Below the pieces are notes generated by a model. That model saw nothing but the letters and a program-made list of their open reading frames with translations. It was not told the origin of the DNA and searched no databases. DNA of 64,000 nt from Candidatus Kosakonia sp. 282A-S69 (GTDB taxonomy: Bacteria; Pseudomonadota; Gammaproteobacteria; Enterobacterales; Enterobacteriaceae), in assembly GCF_029433855.1 (NCBI RefSeq), contig NZ_JAROAU010000004.1:168305-232304 (forward strand), given 5' to 3'. Positions 27,451-39,179 of the stretch are shown piece after piece (position 1 is the stretch's first letter; every line of letters begins with the position of its first letter). Both the position numbers and the translations under genes were made by a program.

Positions 27451-30126
27451 TCACCCTTTATCGTTTGGATTGAGGGCCTCTGTCAACCGTTGTTGCACCT
27501 CCTTTTGCAGCACATTATTAAGGCCACGCCGGTCGGCGGTAGCGATTATGAATAAATCTTCTACTCGCTCGCCAATGGTTGTAATTCTTGCGCCGTGCAG
27601 CGAGATTCCAAGGTCGGCAAAAATCTGCCCGACCCGCGCCAGCAGCCCTGGCTGGTCAAGCGCAATCAATTCCAGGAACGATTTTCTGTCCGTATGGGTC
27701 GGCAGGAAGTTCACTTCGGTATCGACAGTAAAATGACGCAGCTTGGCAGGTTGACGACGCGGCTGCGGCGGTTGCCAGGTATGTTGGGTGATCGCCTGCT
27801 TCAGCCCGAAACAGATCGCCTCGTGGCGATCGGCAGAGAGCGGGCTGCCGTCCGGCTCCAGCACAATAAAGGTATCCATCGCCATGCCGTCGCGGGTGGT
27901 AAAGACCTGCGCGTCATGCACACTGAGATTGCGGCGATCCAGCTCGGCGCAGACGGCGGCAAAGAGATAGGGGCGGTCCGGGCTCCAGATAAAGATCTCG
28001 GTTCCCCCGCGCGTCGCCTGCGGGCTCAGTAAAATCAGCGGTGTTGTCAGATCGTGTTGCAGCAGATGGCGCGCGTGCCAGGCGAGCTGGTTTGGGCTGT
28101 GGCGGACAAAGTAGTTAGCACGACAGCGCGCCCAAATCTGATGCAGCCGCTCCTCATTAATATTGTCCATGCGCAGCAGTGCCAGCGCCTGCAGCTGATG
28201 GTGGCGTACGCGCTCGCGCATATCCGGCGTGTTCTGCATCCCGCGGCGCAGCTGTTTTTCCGTGGCGAAGTAGAGTTCACGCAACAGGCTCTGCTTCCAA
28301 CTATTCCACAATGTTTCATTGGTCGCGCAGATATCGGCGACCGTCAGGCAGACCAGGAAGCGCAGACGGTTCTCCGTTTGCACCTCTTCGGCGAACTGCT
28401 TGATCACCTCCGGATCCTGAATATCACGGCGCTGAGCGGTGACCGACATCAGCAGGTGGTGGCGTACCAGCCAGGCGACCAGCTGCGTTTCCCGCGAATT
28501 CAGACCGTGAAGTTCAGCGAACTTCAGGACATCCTGCGCGCCCAGCACCGAGTGGTCGCCGCCGCGCCCTTTGGCGATATCGTGAAACAGTGCCGCAATC
28601 AGAATCAGCTCCGGGTGCGTCAGGCGCGGCCAGAGTTCCACACAGAGCGGGTGCTTGCTGCGCGTCTCCTCTTTGGCAAAACTCTCCAGCTTCAGTAACA
28701 CGCGAATGGTGTGCTCATCGACGGTATAGGCATGGAACAGGTCGAACTGCATCTGACCGACAATATGCGACCACTGCGGCATATAGGCCCACAGCACGCT
28801 GTGGCGATGCATCGGCAACAGCCCACGACTTACCGCGCCCGGATGGCGCAGCATACTGAGGAATATGGTGCGCGCTTCCGGAATGTAGCAGAGTGGCTGG
28901 GTTAAATGGCGGCGCGCATGGCGCAGATGGCGCAGGGTCGTGGAGTAGATGCCGGTAATGGCGCTGTTACGCACCATAATTGAGAACATGCGTAAAATCG
29001 CCTGCGGCTCGCGGATAAAGAGCATCTCATCGCGCAGATCGATAAGCGTGCCGCGCAGTTGAAACTCGTCATCAATCGGACGCGGTTTTTCATCAGGCGT
29101 CAGGGCGAGGATCGCCTCATCGAAGAGCTGCAGCAGCATATGGTTGAGTTCCGATACGCGACGCGTGACGCGAAAGAAATCCTTCATCATATGCTCAACG
29201 GGCTGATTGCCATCGCCGACGTAGTTGAGACGCTGCGCCACGCTGAGCTGGCGGTCAAACAGCAGGCGGTTATCGTAGCGCGTCACCTCCAGATGCAGGG
29301 CGAAGCGAATGCGCCACAGCAGGTGCAGGCACTCATTCAGTTCGTTGCGTTCAGCTTCGGTCAGAAAGCCGAAGCCAACCATCTCATTGAGCGAGGTGGC
29401 GCCAAAATGGCGGCGCGCGACCCACTGCAGGGTATGAATATCGCGCAGACCGCCTGGGCTGCTTTTAATATCGGGCTCCAGGTTGTAGCTGGTGCCGTGA
29501 TAGCGCTGATGACGTTCATTCTGCTCCGCCACTTTCGCCGGGAAGAAGGTCTCCGAGGGCCAGAAATTGTCGCTGAAGATATGTTTTTGCAGTTCCAGAA
29601 ACAGCGCGACATCGCCGACCAGCAGACGTGATTCAATAAGGTTAGTGGCAACCGTGAGCTCCGATAGCCCCTCCTGCAGACACTCATCAAGCGTACGCAC
29701 GCTGTGCCCCACTTCCAGCTTCACATCCCACAGCAGCGTCAGCAATTCGCCAATCTTTTGCGCCTGCTCATCCGGCAACGTATTGCGGCTGAGGATCAGC
29801 AGATCGATATCGGATAAGGGGTGCAGCTCGCCGCGACCATAGCCGCCGACGGCCACCAGTGCGGTATCACCCGCATCGCCAAAGCCATACTGCAGCCACA
29901 AGCGCTGCAAAAGCTGATCGATAAATTCGGTGCGTGCCTCAATTAGTTGCTCGGCCGAGATCCCGGCATCAAACACTTGCCCCAGCCACTGCTGAAAAGC
30001 ATCGATTCGCGCCTTGATGGTGGCACAGTGCAGCTCCTCTGCGGGCCACACTCCAGGGTGTTCAGGCTGGCCGGGAAGGGTGGGCTGAACGCTGCTGACA
30101 AATTGTTCGGAAGAGATATTGCTCAT
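27451..30126 (-). CDS. glnD: Bifunctional uridylyltransferase/uridylyl-removing enzyme (PII)
   Basis: GlnD senses glutamine and adds or removes UMP on the PII proteins GlnB and GlnK, the top of the nitrogen-control cascade. The nucleotidyltransferase motif [17 protein letters not shown] lies near residue 85; the HD hydrolase domain carries [12 protein letters not shown]; two ACT domains bind glutamine at the C-terminus ([21 protein letters not shown] and [22 protein letters not shown]). The start ATG at 30126 gives 891 aa, matching the family; the frame is open upstream to 30231 but that stretch covers the map terminator. Confidence 0.96.
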   Translation of the reverse strand: MSNISSEQFVSSVQPTLPGQPEHPGVWPAEELHCATIKARIDAFQQWLGQVFDAGISAEQLIEARTEFIDQLLQRLWLQYGFGDAGDTALVAVGGYGRGELHPLSDIDLLILSRNTLPDEQAQKIGELLTLLWDVKLEVGHSVRTLDECLQEGLSELTVATNLIESRLLVGDVALFLELQKHIFSDNFWPSETFFPAKVAEQNERHQRYHGTSYNLEPDIKSSPGGLRDIHTLQWVARRHFGATSLNEMVGFGFLTEAERNELNECLHLLWRIRFALHLEVTRYDNRLLFDRQLSVAQRLNYVGDGNQPVEHMMKDFFRVTRRVSELNHMLLQLFDEAILALTPDEKPRPIDDEFQLRGTLIDLRDEMLFIREPQAILRMFSIMVRNSAITGIYSTTLRHLRHARRHLTQPLCYIPEARTIFLSMLRHPGAVSRGLLPMHRHSVLWAYMPQWSHIVGQMQFDLFHAYTVDEHTIRVLLKLESFAKEETRSKHPLCVELWPRLTHPELILIAALFHDIAKGRGGDHSVLGAQDVLKFAELHGLNSRETQLVAWLVRHHLLMSVTAQRRDIQDPEVIKQFAEEVQTENRLRFLVCLTVADICATNETLWNSWKQSLLRELYFATEKQLRRGMQNTPDMRERVRHHQLQALALLRMDNINEERLHQIWARCRANYFVRHSPNQLAWHARHLLQHDLTTPLILLSPQATRGGTEIFIWSPDRPYLFAAVCAELDRRNLSVHDAQVFTTRDGMAMDTFIVLEPDGSPLSADRHEAICFGLKQAITQHTWQPPQPRRQPAKLRHFTVDTEVNFLPTHTDRKSFLELIALDQPGLLARVGQIFADLGISLHGARITTIGERVEDLFIIATADRRGLNNVLQKEVQQRLTEALNPNDKG

Positions 30127-30228
30127 GATTAGCCACCCAGTTGGCGTGCGGATCCACTGCAAGACAAAGTAAAAGAGATGGATGGAAATGAAAAGTCGTT
30201 TATATGTATGACCCGGCCGGGAAGCGGG

Positions 30229-30258
30229 CAAAAAAAACGGCCCGCGAAGCGGACCGTT
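30229..30258 (-). terminator. Rho-independent terminator after map
   Basis: On the minus strand, AACGGTCCGC and GCGGGCCGTT (one mismatch) form a hairpin with a short TTC-type loop, followed by a run of eight T residues. It lies 21 bases past the map stop and separates map from glnD. Confidence 0.85.
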
Positions 30259-30279
30259 ATGGCAGGCTGACAGGCGATA

Positions 30280-31071
30280 TCAGGCGGCGGTCAGCACAGC
30301 CTCGATGGTGTCATCTTTACGCAGCGTGAGGATCTCACAGCCGGTTTCGGTGACGACAATCGTATGCTCATATTGCGCGGAGAGGCTGCGATCCTTGGTT
30401 TTCACCGTCCAGCCATCTTTCATGGTGCGAATGCGGTAATCGCCGGCATTGACCATCGGCTCGATGGTAAAGGTCATACCGGCTTTCAGCACCACACCAC
30501 CGTCATCAGCGTCGTAATGCAGCACTTGCGGCTCCTCGTGGAAGCCGCGACCAATGCCGTGACCGCAATATTCGCGCACCACGGAGAAGCCTTCGCCCTC
30601 AACATATTTCTGGATAGCCGCACCGAGGGTACGCAGGCGAATGCCCGGTTTCACCATCCGTAGCGCCAGGTAGAGGCTGTCCTGGGTCACGCGGCAGAGG
30701 CGCTCGCCCAGAATGGTCGGTTTACCAACGATAAACATTTTCGAGGTGTCGCCGTGATACTCATCTTTGATAACCGTGACGTCGATGTTGACCACATCGC
30801 CATCTTTCAGCAGTTTTTCGTCATCCGGAATGCCGTGGCAAACGACTTCATTAATTGAGATACAGACCGATTTCGGGAAGCCGTGATAGCCCAGGCAGGC
30901 TGAAACAGCGTGTTGTTCATTGACGATGTAATCGTTACAGATGCGGTCCAGTTCGCCGGTGCTGACGCCCGGTTTGATGTGCGGTTCGATCATTTCGAGC
31001 ACTTCGGCGGCGAGACGGCCGGCGACGCGCATTTTTTCAATTTCTTCGGGTGTTTTAATAGAGATAGCCAT
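30280..31071 (-). CDS. map: Methionine aminopeptidase, type I
   Basis: Map removes the initiator methionine from nascent proteins with small second residues and is essential. The five metal ligands are in place: Asp in NIDVTV, Asp in YHGDTSKMF, His in GHGIGRGFHEEP, Glu in FTIEPMV and Glu in QYEHTIVVTETG. The substrate histidine is in ACLGYHGFPKS. 263 aa, type I without extra domains. It diverges from rpsB across a 310-bp region that holds the rpsB promoter and leader. Confidence 0.97.
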   Translation of the reverse strand: MAISIKTPEEIEKMRVAGRLAAEVLEMIEPHIKPGVSTGELDRICNDYIVNEQHAVSACLGYHGFPKSVCISINEVVCHGIPDDEKLLKDGDVVNIDVTVIKDEYHGDTSKMFIVGKPTILGERLCRVTQDSLYLALRMVKPGIRLRTLGAAIQKYVEGEGFSVVREYCGHGIGRGFHEEPQVLHYDADDGGVVLKAGMTFTIEPMVNAGDYRIRTMKDGWTVKTKDRSLSAQYEHTIVVTETGCEILTLRKDDTIEAVLTAA

Positions 31072-31193
31072 GAGAAGTGTCCATCAGTGTCGATTTTTTT
31101 CGACTATACCAGGAGTAGTGCTGTCAATGGTAACAGTCGGGCAAGCGTTGTGCCAAATTGAGAATCGTTAACAGCACGCTGCGGCAACAACTA

Positions 31194-32107
<914 letters not shown>

Positions 32108-32159
32108 TAAGGCACGCTCTCTGAGCCCCTTATTGAGCAGGTAGTACCGAGTTTGGTTA

Positions 32160-32185
32160 GGGGGCCTGTTTATGGCCCCCTTTTT
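32160..32185 (+). terminator. rpsB-tsf intergenic terminator (attenuator)
   Basis: GGGGGCC and GGCCCCC (32160-32166, 32174-32180) with a 7-base loop are followed by T5. It has canonical intrinsic-terminator form between two cotranscribed genes, so it must be partly read through, lowering tsf relative to rpsB. Confidence 0.85.
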
Positions 32186-32247
32186 CACTTTCAAGCCTGT
32201 TTGGTTCCTGGAACCGGGCAGGTCATATCTCTCCCGAGGATTAAAGA

Positions 32248-33099
32248 ATGGCTGAAATTACCGCATCCCTGGTAAAAGAGCTGCGTGAACGTACTGGCGC
32301 AGGCATGATGGACTGTAAAAAAGCGCTGACCGAAGCAAGCGGCGACATCGAGCTGGCAATCGAGAACATGCGTAAGTCCGGTGCGATCAAAGCGGCGAAA
32401 AAAGCGGGCAACGTTGCTGCTGACGGCGTGATCATCACCAAAATCGATGGCACCTACGGCATCATTCTGGAAGTTAACTGCCAGACTGACTTCGTTGCTA
32501 AAGATGCTGGTTTCCAGGCATTTGCTAACAAAGTTCTGGACGCTGCTGTTGCTGGCAAAATCACCGACGTTGAAGTTCTGAAAACGCAGTTCGAAGAAGA
32601 GCGCGTTGCACTGGTTGCTAAAATCGGTGAGAACATCAACATCCGTCGCGTCTCTTCCCTGGAAGGCGAGGTTCTGGGCTCTTACCAGCACGGCGCGCGT
32701 ATCGGTGTTCTGGTTGCGGCGAAAGGCGCTGATCAGGAGCTGGTTAAGCAACTGGCTATGCACGTTGCTGCAAGCAAGCCGGAATTCGTTAAGCCGGAAG
32801 ACGTTTCCGCTGAAGTGGTTGAGAAAGAGTACCAGGTTCAGCTGGACATCGCCATGCAGTCTGGCAAGCCGAAAGAGATCGCAGAGAAAATGGTTGAAGG
32901 CCGCATGAAGAAATTCACCGGCGAAGTTTCTCTGACCGGCCAGCCTTTCGTTATGGACCCGAGCAAAACCGTTGGCCAGCTGCTGAAAGAGCACAACGCT
33001 GACGTGACTGGCTTCATCCGCTTCGAAGTGGGCGAAGGCATCGAGAAAGTTGAGACTGACTTCGCAGCAGAAGTTGCTGCCATGTCCAAGCAGTCTTAA
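32248..33099 (+). CDS. tsf: Translation elongation factor Ts
   Basis: EF-Ts is the guanine-nucleotide exchange factor that reloads EF-Tu with GTP. The N-terminal UBA-like domain carries the family signatures [34 protein letters not shown] and the EF-Tu-contacting TDFVAKD motif at about residues 79-85, and the dimerisation module follows near residues 180-230 ([21 protein letters not shown]). 283 aa, as in E. coli. Codon use is strongly biased, like rpsB. A second hairpin-rich leader (32195-32222) precedes its CCGAGGA ribosome site, and a clean terminator follows. Confidence 0.98.
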   Translation: MAEITASLVKELRERTGAGMMDCKKALTEASGDIELAIENMRKSGAIKAAKKAGNVAADGVIITKIDGTYGIILEVNCQTDFVAKDAGFQAFANKVLDAAVAGKITDVEVLKTQFEEERVALVAKIGENINIRRVSSLEGEVLGSYQHGARIGVLVAAKGADQELVKQLAMHVAASKPEFVKPEDVSAEVVEKEYQVQLDIAMQSGKPKEIAEKMVEGRMKKFTGEVSLTGQPFVMDPSKTVGQLLKEHNADVTGFIRFEVGEGIEKVETDFAAEVAAMSKQS

Positions 33100-33110
33100 T
33101 CAATAAAAGG

Positions 33111-33135
33111 AGCCGCCTGAGGGCGGCTTCTTTTT
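33111..33135 (+). terminator. Rho-independent terminator after tsf
   Basis: AGCCGCC and GGCGGCT (33111-33117, 33122-33128) with a 4-base loop, followed by TCTTTTTAT. It ends the rpsB-tsf transcript before pyrH. Confidence 0.9.
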
Positions 33136-33244
33136 ATGTCCTTCATCTGAAAAACAGCCGGCACACTAGTGTTAGCGCTGACAGGCGACGTATCATAGCG
33201 CCAGATTAAACCCGTCTAATTGTTCACAGTCTCAGGAAAGAAAC

Positions 33245-33970
33245 ATGGCTACCAATGCAAAACCCATCTACAAACGCATTCTGCTTAAGCTGAGTGGCGA
33301 AGCGCTTCAGGGCTCTGAAGGTTTCGGTATCGACGCGAGCATTCTTGACCGTATGGCGCAGGAAATTAAAGAGCTGGTTGAACTGGGTATTCAGGTTGGC
33401 GTGGTCATTGGCGGGGGTAACCTGTTCCGTGGTGCGGGCCTGGCGAAAGCGGGCATGAACCGTGTTGTGGGCGATCACATGGGTATGCTGGCAACAGTGA
33501 TGAACGGCCTGGCAATGCGTGATGCTCTGCATCGTGCCTATGTGAACGCGCGCCTGATGTCTGCATTCCCGTTAAACGGCGTATGTGACAACTACAGCTG
33601 GGCGGAAGCGATCAGCCTGTTACGTAACAATCGCGTCGTCATTTTCAGCGCCGGTACCGGTAACCCATTCTTCACCACCGACTCCGCAGCCTGCCTGCGC
33701 GGTATCGAAATCGAAGCCGATGTGGTGCTGAAAGCGACTAAAGTTGACGGCGTATTTACCGCCGATCCGGTGCTGGATCCGACCGCCACCCTCTGCGAGC
33801 GCCTCTCTTATACTGAAGTGCTCGACAAAGAGCTGAAAGTGATGGATCTGGCCGCCTTCACCCTCGCCCGCGACCATAAATTACCGATTCGCGTGTTCAA
33901 TATGAACAAACCTGGCGCGCTGCGCCGTGTGGTAATGGGCGAAAAAGAGGGCACATTGATTACGGAATAA
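33245..33970 (+). CDS. pyrH: Uridylate kinase (UMP kinase)
   Basis: PyrH phosphorylates UMP to UDP, is activated by GTP and inhibited by UTP, and also helps regulate carAB. It belongs to the amino-acid-kinase fold, not the P-loop NMP kinases: [14 protein letters not shown] at the N-terminus, [11 protein letters not shown], and [39 protein letters not shown] carry the phosphate and UMP contacts. 241 aa, as in E. coli. AGGAAAG lies before the ATG. The gap from tsf (145 bp) starts with the tsf terminator, so pyrH should have its own promoter, which I could not place with confidence. Confidence 0.97.
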   Translation: MATNAKPIYKRILLKLSGEALQGSEGFGIDASILDRMAQEIKELVELGIQVGVVIGGGNLFRGAGLAKAGMNRVVGDHMGMLATVMNGLAMRDALHRAYVNARLMSAFPLNGVCDNYSWAEAISLLRNNRVVIFSAGTGNPFFTTDSAACLRGIEIEADVVLKATKVDGVFTADPVLDPTATLCERLSYTEVLDKELKVMDLAAFTLARDHKLPIRVFNMNKPGALRRVVMGEKEGTLITE

Positions 33971-34120
33971 TTCCCGTAAGCAATAAATAAAGGTAAGATT
34001 CCGCTTTAATTTATCCAGCAGAGCGTTCCGGTATCTTTACGATGCCATCACAGGAACAGGGCTATACTTAGCACAACCGCCGTATGGCCTGTCTGCGACA
34101 AGATTTCAAGGATCCGTAAC

Positions 34121-34678
34121 GTGATTAGCGATATCAGAAAAGATGCTGAAGTGCGCATGGAAAAATGCGTAGAATCGTTCAAAACCCAAATCAGCAAAGT
34201 GCGTACCGGCCGCGCTTCTCCGAGCCTGCTGGACGGCATCGTTGTGGAATATTACGGTACGCCGACGCCGCTGCGTCAGCTGGCCAGCGTAACGGTAGAA
34301 GACTCTCGTACTCTGAAAATCAACGTCTTCGATCGCTCGATGAGCCCGGCCGTTGAAAAAGCGATCCTCACCTCCGATCTGGGGCTGAACCCAAGCTCTG
34401 CGGGCAGCGATATTCGCGTTCCGCTGCCGGCACTGACCGAAGAACGTCGTAAAGATCTGATCAAAGTGGTGCGTGGCGAAGCTGAGCAGGCCCGTGTTGC
34501 CGTGCGCAACGTGCGCCGTGACGCTAATGACAAAGTGAAAGCGCTGCTGAAAGACAAAGAGATCAGCGAAGATGATGATCGCCGTTCTCAGGATGACGTG
34601 CAGAAGCTGACCGATGCTGCGATCAAGAAAGTTGACGCGGCGCTGGCGGATAAAGAAGCGGAACTGATGCAGTTCTGA
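34121..34678 (+). CDS. frr: Ribosome recycling factor
   Basis: Frr (RRF), with EF-G, splits the post-termination ribosome and is essential. The tRNA-mimic shape comes from a three-helix bundle plus a small domain; the family segments [25 protein letters not shown] and [36 protein letters not shown] are both intact. 185 aa as in E. coli. The start is GTG at 34121, with AAGGA upstream, and the following residues [12 protein letters not shown] match E. coli, whose gene also starts with GTG. A TATACT at 34063-34068 may be the -10 of its promoter. Confidence 0.97.
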   Translation: MISDIRKDAEVRMEKCVESFKTQISKVRTGRASPSLLDGIVVEYYGTPTPLRQLASVTVEDSRTLKINVFDRSMSPAVEKAILTSDLGLNPSSAGSDIRVPLPALTEERRKDLIKVVRGEAEQARVAVRNVRRDANDKVKALLKDKEISEDDDRRSQDDVQKLTDAAIKKVDAALADKEAELMQF

Positions 34679-34697
34679 TTCGATACTAACCGATAAA

Positions 34698-34743
34698 AAC
34701 GCCGTCCAGAGAGCCGTGCAAGCGGCTTGCTGACGGCGTTTTT
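34698..34743 (+). terminator. Terminator after frr
   Basis: AACGCCGTC and GACGGCGTT (34698-34706, 34732-34740) pair around an inner AGCCG/CGGCT helix; a T run follows. The hairpin is also preceded by A5, so it could act on both strands. It lies only about 30 bp before the dxr start. Confidence 0.85.
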
Positions 34744-34775
34744 GCTTTCCCCTCTTGCAACGTTGCGAGCGTTTC

Positions 34776-35972
34776 ATGAAGCATTTAACTCTTCTGGGCT
34801 CAACGGGTTCCATAGGTTGCAGCACGCTTGCTGTGGTTCGTCATAATCCCGATCGTTTCACCGTCACCGCGCTGGTCGCGGGAAAAAATGTCGCTCGCAT
34901 GGTTGAGCAGTGCCTTGAGTTCTCTCCGCGCTATGCGGTGATGGATGACGCCGCCAGCGCGCAGCAGTTACAGCGTACCCTGAGCGAGCATGGCAGCCGC
35001 ACGCAAGTGCTGAGCGGTCAGCAGGCCGCCTGTGAGATGGCGGCGCTTGATGAGGTCGACCAGGTGATGGCTGCTATCGTTGGCGCGGCTGGATTATTAC
35101 CCACGCTTGCCGCTATTCGTGCTGGTAAAAGCGTGCTGCTTGCCAATAAAGAGTCACTCGTTACCTGCGGCCGCCTGTTTATGGAAGCGGTGAAAGAGAG
35201 CAGGGCGCAGCTGCTGCCGGTCGATAGCGAGCATAATGCGATTTTTCAGAGTTTGCCGGAACCAATCCAGCATAACCTGGGGTACGCTGATCTCGAACAG
35301 AATGGCGTATCGTCTATTCTGCTTACCGGGTCTGGTGGCCCATTCCGGGAGACGCCGATGGCGGATCTGGCACTGATGACGCCGGATCAGGCTTGTCGCC
35401 ATCCGAACTGGTCAATGGGGCGTAAAATCTCCGTTGATTCCGCCACCATGATGAATAAAGGTCTGGAATACATTGAAGCACGCTGGTTGTTTAATGCCGC
35501 TGCCCGCCAGATGGAAGTGCTGATTCACCCGCAATCGGTGATCCACTCCATGGTGCGTTATCAGGATGGCAGTGTGTTGGCGCAGTTGGGTGAGCCGGAT
35601 ATGCGAACACCCATTGCACACACGATGGCCTGGCCGGAGCGCGTGTCGTCTGGTGTTGACGCGCTTGATTTCTGCAAGCTGAGCGCATTGAGTTTTGCCG
35701 CCCCCGATTTCGATCGTTACCCCTGTCTGAAGCTGGCGATTGATGCCTCCAGCGAGGGCCAGGCGGCGACAACCGCGCTAAACGCAGCTAATGAGGTGGC
35801 CGTTTCGGCTTTCCTGGCATCCGCTATTCGTTTCACTGATATTGCCGCTCTCAATCTCTCTGTACTTGAACAGATCGATTTACGCGAACCGCAGAGTATT
35901 GATGACGTTCTGGCCGTCGATGTACTGGCACGAGAGATTGCGCAAAAACAAGTGATGCGCTTCGCAAGCTAG
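34776..35972 (+). CDS. dxr: 1-deoxy-D-xylulose 5-phosphate reductoisomerase
   Basis: Dxr (IspC) converts DXP to 2-C-methylerythritol 4-phosphate with NADPH, the committed step of the MEP isoprenoid pathway and the target of fosmidomycin. The NADPH motif GSTGSIG lies at residues 8-14, the metal/substrate region in [13 protein letters not shown] and TGSGGPFR, and [17 protein letters not shown] follows with the second set of active-site residues. The ATG at 34776 gives 398 aa, the E. coli length; the frame opens at 34755 but the extra residues overlap the terminator spacer. Its isoprenoid products feed UppS two genes on. Confidence 0.96.
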   Translation: MKHLTLLGSTGSIGCSTLAVVRHNPDRFTVTALVAGKNVARMVEQCLEFSPRYAVMDDAASAQQLQRTLSEHGSRTQVLSGQQAACEMAALDEVDQVMAAIVGAAGLLPTLAAIRAGKSVLLANKESLVTCGRLFMEAVKESRAQLLPVDSEHNAIFQSLPEPIQHNLGYADLEQNGVSSILLTGSGGPFRETPMADLALMTPDQACRHPNWSMGRKISVDSATMMNKGLEYIEARWLFNAAARQMEVLIHPQSVIHSMVRYQDGSVLAQLGEPDMRTPIAHTMAWPERVSSGVDALDFCKLSALSFAAPDFDRYPCLKLAIDASSEGQAATTALNAANEVAVSAFLASAIRFTDIAALNLSVLEQIDLREPQSIDDVLAVDVLAREIAQKQVMRFAS

Positions 35973-36073
35973 TGATAATGCTGTCCGGAGTGACGGTGCT
36001 ATTTGTTAGCGTAGGGCTTCAGTGATATAGTCTGCGCCACAAAATTGCCGCTTTCTATTATGGCGAATTGTGT

Positions 36074-36098
36074 AAGCCGTGGTTTGCGCGGCTTTTTT
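36074..36098 (+). terminator. Terminator between dxr and uppS
   Basis: AAGCCGTG and CGCGGCTT (36074-36081, 36087-36094, one G-T pair) with a 5-base loop run into T6. It should end much of the dxr transcript in the 186-bp gap before uppS. Confidence 0.8.
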
Positions 36099-36158
36099 GT
36101 GTAAAGGCTTTTGTATTCCTGAGTACCGCTAAATCCTTTTCAGGGACTAAAACGCGTT

Positions 36159-36917
36159 ATGTTGTCTGCTAACCAACCGATAAGCGAAAATTTGCCAACG
36201 CATGGCTGCCGCCATGTAGCGATAATTATGGATGGCAATGGTCGCTGGGCAAAAAGGCAGGGGAAACTCCGTGCTTTTGGACACCGAGCGGGAGCGAAAT
36301 CCGTTCGCCGCGCAGTCTCTTTTGCCGCCAATAATGGTATCGACGCGCTGACGCTGTATGCTTTTAGTAGCGAAAACTGGAACCGTCCGGCGCAGGAGGT
36401 GAGCGCGCTGATGGAACTGTTTGTGTGGGCGCTGGATAGCGAAGTAAAAAGCCTGCACCGCCATAATGTTCGTTTACGCATTATTGGCGATACCAGCCGG
36501 TTTAATGCGCGTTTGCAGGAGCGAATCCGCAAAGCGGAAGCGTTAACCGCCCAGAACAGCGGGCTAACGTTAAATATCGCCGCCAACTACGGTGGGCGCT
36601 GGGATATTGTTCAGGGAGTTCGGCATTTAGCTGAGCAAGTGCAGGAAGGGCTGTTGCGCCCGGACGAAATAGATGAAGAGACGCTGAACAAGCAAGTCTG
36701 CATGCATGAGCTGGCTCCCGTTGATTTAGTGATTAGGACGGGCGGCGAACATCGCATAAGTAATTTTTTACTTTGGCAAATTGCCTATGCCGAACTTTAC
36801 TTTACTGATGTTCTTTGGCCTGATTTTGATGAACAAGACTTTGAAGGTGCGCTGAATGCCTTTGCTAATCGAGAGCGTCGTTTCGGTGGTACCGAGCCTG
36901 GTGGCGACAAAGCCTGA
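36159..36917 (+). CDS. uppS: Undecaprenyl diphosphate synthase
   Basis: UppS (IspU) adds eight isopentenyl units to farnesyl diphosphate to make the C55 lipid carrier used for peptidoglycan, O-antigen and enterobacterial common antigen. The cis-prenyltransferase signature HVAIIMDGNGRWAKRQG includes the catalytic Asp25, and the later motifs LTLYAFSSENWNRP and LVIRTGGEHRISNFLLWQIAYAELYFTD are complete. 252 aa against 253 in E. coli. It is 12 bp from the cdsA start and probably heads the long operon uppS-cdsA-rseP-bamA-skp-lpxD-fabZ-lpxA-lpxB-rnhB-dnaE-accA. Confidence 0.97.
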   Translation: MLSANQPISENLPTHGCRHVAIIMDGNGRWAKRQGKLRAFGHRAGAKSVRRAVSFAANNGIDALTLYAFSSENWNRPAQEVSALMELFVWALDSEVKSLHRHNVRLRIIGDTSRFNARLQERIRKAEALTAQNSGLTLNIAANYGGRWDIVQGVRHLAEQVQEGLLRPDEIDEETLNKQVCMHELAPVDLVIRTGGEHRISNFLLWQIAYAELYFTDVLWPDFDEQDFEGALNAFANRERRFGGTEPGGDKA

Positions 36918-36929
36918 TGGGGGTTGCTT

Positions 36930-37787
36930 TTGCTGAAGTATCGCCTGATTTCTGCGTTTGTATTGATACCCATTGTTATCGCAGCGCTCTTTTTGCTGCC
37001 ACCGGTGGGCTTTGCGATTATCACTCTCGCCGTCTGCATGCTCGCCGCGTGGGAATGGGGTCAGCTGAGCGGCTTAACCTCGCGCACGCAGCGCGTCTGG
37101 CTGGCGGTGCTCTGCGGGCTGCTATTGGCGCTAATGCTGTTTACGCTGCCGGAGTATCATCACAACGTTCACCAGCCGCTGGTTGAGGGTTCGCTGTGGG
37201 CCTCTCTGGTCTGGTGGCTGGCGGCATTGGGGTTGGTGCTGGGTTATCCTGCTTCAGCGGCGCTATGGCGGAACTCTAAAGCGCTGCGCCTGCTGTTTGG
37301 CGTGCTTACCATCATCCCCTTCTTCTGGGGCATGCTGGCGCTGCGCGTCTGGCACTATGAGGCCAACCCCTACAGCGGGGCTATCTGGTTGCTCTATGTC
37401 ATGATCCTTGTCTGGGGCGCGGACTCGGGCGCTTATATGTTTGGCAAACTGTTTGGCAAACATAAGCTGGCACCGAAAGTGTCTCCCGGTAAAACCTGGC
37501 AAGGTTTCCTCGGTGGATTGCTGACCGCAGGCATCATCTCCTGGGGCTATGGCGCATGGGCCAACCTTGAAGTGGCACACTCTACGCTGCTGATCTGCTC
37601 CGTGGTAGCCGCGCTTGCCTCGGTGCTGGGCGATTTAACCGAGAGCATGTTCAAGCGCGAAGCCGGCATTAAAGATAGTGGTCATCTTATTCCAGGCCAC
37701 GGCGGTATACTGGATCGCATTGACAGCCTGACGGCGGCGGTTCCCGTATTTGCCTGTCTGTTACTGCTGGTTTTCAGGACGATTTGA
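36930..37787 (+). CDS. cdsA: Phosphatidate cytidylyltransferase (CDP-diacylglycerol synthase)
   Basis: CdsA makes CDP-diacylglycerol from phosphatidic acid and CTP, the branch point for all phospholipids, in the inner membrane. Eight or so hydrophobic segments span the chain and the C-terminal CDP-alcohol signature [29 protein letters not shown] is complete. The start is TTG: of two TTG codons (36924 and 36930), the second gives [10 protein letters not shown], aligns with E. coli CdsA (285 aa) and lies 6 bases after a GGGGG ribosome site. It overlaps nothing but leads directly into rseP (11-bp gap). Confidence 0.93.
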   Translation: MLKYRLISAFVLIPIVIAALFLLPPVGFAIITLAVCMLAAWEWGQLSGLTSRTQRVWLAVLCGLLLALMLFTLPEYHHNVHQPLVEGSLWASLVWWLAALGLVLGYPASAALWRNSKALRLLFGVLTIIPFFWGMLALRVWHYEANPYSGAIWLLYVMILVWGADSGAYMFGKLFGKHKLAPKVSPGKTWQGFLGGLLTAGIISWGYGAWANLEVAHSTLLICSVVAALASVLGDLTESMFKREAGIKDSGHLIPGHGGILDRIDSLTAAVPVFACLLLLVFRTI

Positions 37788-37798
37788 CGGAAGGTTTT

Positions 37799-39148
37799 AT
37801 GCTGAGCATTCTCTGGAATCTGGCGGCGTTCATTATTGCGCTTGGTGTTTTGATCACGGTGCATGAATTTGGCCATTTCTGGGTTGCTCGTCGCTGTGGC
37901 GTCCGCGTCGAGCGCTTCTCCATTGGTTTTGGTAAAGCGCTGTGGCGCCGCTTCGATAAACAGGGTACCGAATTTGTTATCGCCCTGATTCCGCTGGGCG
38001 GCTACGTCAAAATGCTCGATGAGCGTGTCGAGCCGGTCGCCCCGGAGATGCGCCACTTCGCGTTTAACAACAAAACCGTTGGCCAGCGTGCCGCAGTGAT
38101 TGCGGCGGGTCCCATCGCCAACTTCATCTTCGCTATCTTCGCTTACTGGCTGGTGTTTATCATCGGCGTCCCTGGCGTTCGCCCGGTAATTGGTGAAATA
38201 ACGCCCAACTCTATCGCTGCAAGCGCGCAAATTACACCCGGCACGGAACTTAAAGCCATTGACGGTATCGAAACGCCTGATTGGGATGCAGTGCGCTTAC
38301 AGCTGGTGTCAAAGATCGGTGACAGTCAGACGACCGTCAGCGTGGCACCTTTCGGCAGTAACAATCGACAAGATAAAGTGCTGGACCTGCGGCACTGGAC
38401 CTTTGCGCCAGACAAAGACGATCCGGTGATGTCGCTGGGGATTCGGCCGCGCACTGCGCAGCTGGAACCGGTGCTCGCTGAAGTCCAGAGCGGTTCCGCC
38501 GCCAGTAAAGCAGGTTTGCAAGCAGGCGACAGGATCGTTAAAGTCGAGGGTCAGCAGCTAACGCAGTGGACGACCTTTGTCACGCTGGTGCGGGACAACC
38601 CCGGTAAGGCGTTAGCGTTAGAAGTGGACAGACAGGGGACTCCCTTGTCTTTGACACTGATACCGGATACGAAACCCGGTAACAAGGCAGAGGGTTTTGC
38701 GGGCGTTGTGCCCAAAATTATCCCGCTGCCGGATGAATATAAGACAGTACGCCAGTACGGGCCATTCAGCGCCATCGCCGAAGCCACGGGTAAAACCTGG
38801 CAGTTGATGAAGCTGACGGTCAGTATGTTGGGGAAATTGATCACCGGTGATGTAAAACTGAACAACCTCAGTGGGCCGATCTCTATCGCCCAGGGGGCTG
38901 GGATGTCAGCAGAGTTCGGGTTGATTTACTACCTGATGTTCCTCGCTTTGATCAGCGTGAACTTAGGCATTATTAACCTGTTCCCGCTCCCCGTTTTAGA
39001 CGGTGGACATCTGCTGTTTTTGGCGATTGAGAAGCTGAAAGGCGGACCGGTATCCGAGCGAGTTCAAGACTTTAGTTATCGCATTGGCTCTATTTTGCTG
39101 GTGTTGTTAATGGGGCTTGCACTTTTCAATGATTTCTCTCGCTTGTAA
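37799..39148 (+). CDS. rseP: Site-2 protease RseP (sigma-E activation)
   Basis: RseP cuts the anti-sigma factor RseA inside the membrane after DegS has cleaved it, releasing sigma-E; it also clears remnant signal peptides. The zinc site HEFGH is at residues 22-26 and the third ligand is the Asp of [11 protein letters not shown] near residue 400. Two periplasmic PDZ domains lie between, roughly 125-215 and 220-305. The start ATG at 37799, with GGAAGG upstream, gives 449 aa (E. coli 450). A sigma-E-type promoter is embedded in its coding sequence at 38245-38273. Confidence 0.96.
   Translation: MLSILWNLAAFIIALGVLITVHEFGHFWVARRCGVRVERFSIGFGKALWRRFDKQGTEFVIALIPLGGYVKMLDERVEPVAPEMRHFAFNNKTVGQRAAVIAAGPIANFIFAIFAYWLVFIIGVPGVRPVIGEITPNSIAASAQITPGTELKAIDGIETPDWDAVRLQLVSKIGDSQTTVSVAPFGSNNRQDKVLDLRHWTFAPDKDDPVMSLGIRPRTAQLEPVLAEVQSGSAASKAGLQAGDRIVKVEGQQLTQWTTFVTLVRDNPGKALALEVDRQGTPLSLTLIPDTKPGNKAEGFAGVVPKIIPLPDEYKTVRQYGPFSAIAEATGKTWQLMKLTVSMLGKLITGDVKLNNLSGPISIAQGAGMSAEFGLIYYLMFLALISVNLGIINLFPLPVLDGGHLLFLAIEKLKGGPVSERVQDFSYRIGSILLVLLMGLALFNDFSRL
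38245..38273 (+). promoter_or_regulatory. Internal sigma-E promoter within rseP, for bamA
   Basis: GGAACTT (38245-38251), 16 bases, then TCGAAA (38268-38273) is a near-perfect sigma-E promoter inside the rseP frame, about 905 bp before bamA. In E. coli, bamA and skp are known sigma-E targets transcribed from a site within rseP, consistent with this position. Confidence 0.7.
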
Positions 39149-39179
39149 GAGAGTTTGTTAGGAAGAACGCATAATAACG

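Noticed and set aside
36924-36929. Earlier TTG as start of cdsA
   Set aside because: The TTG at 36924 directly abuts the GGGGG ribosome site; the next TTG has correct spacing and matches the family N-terminus.
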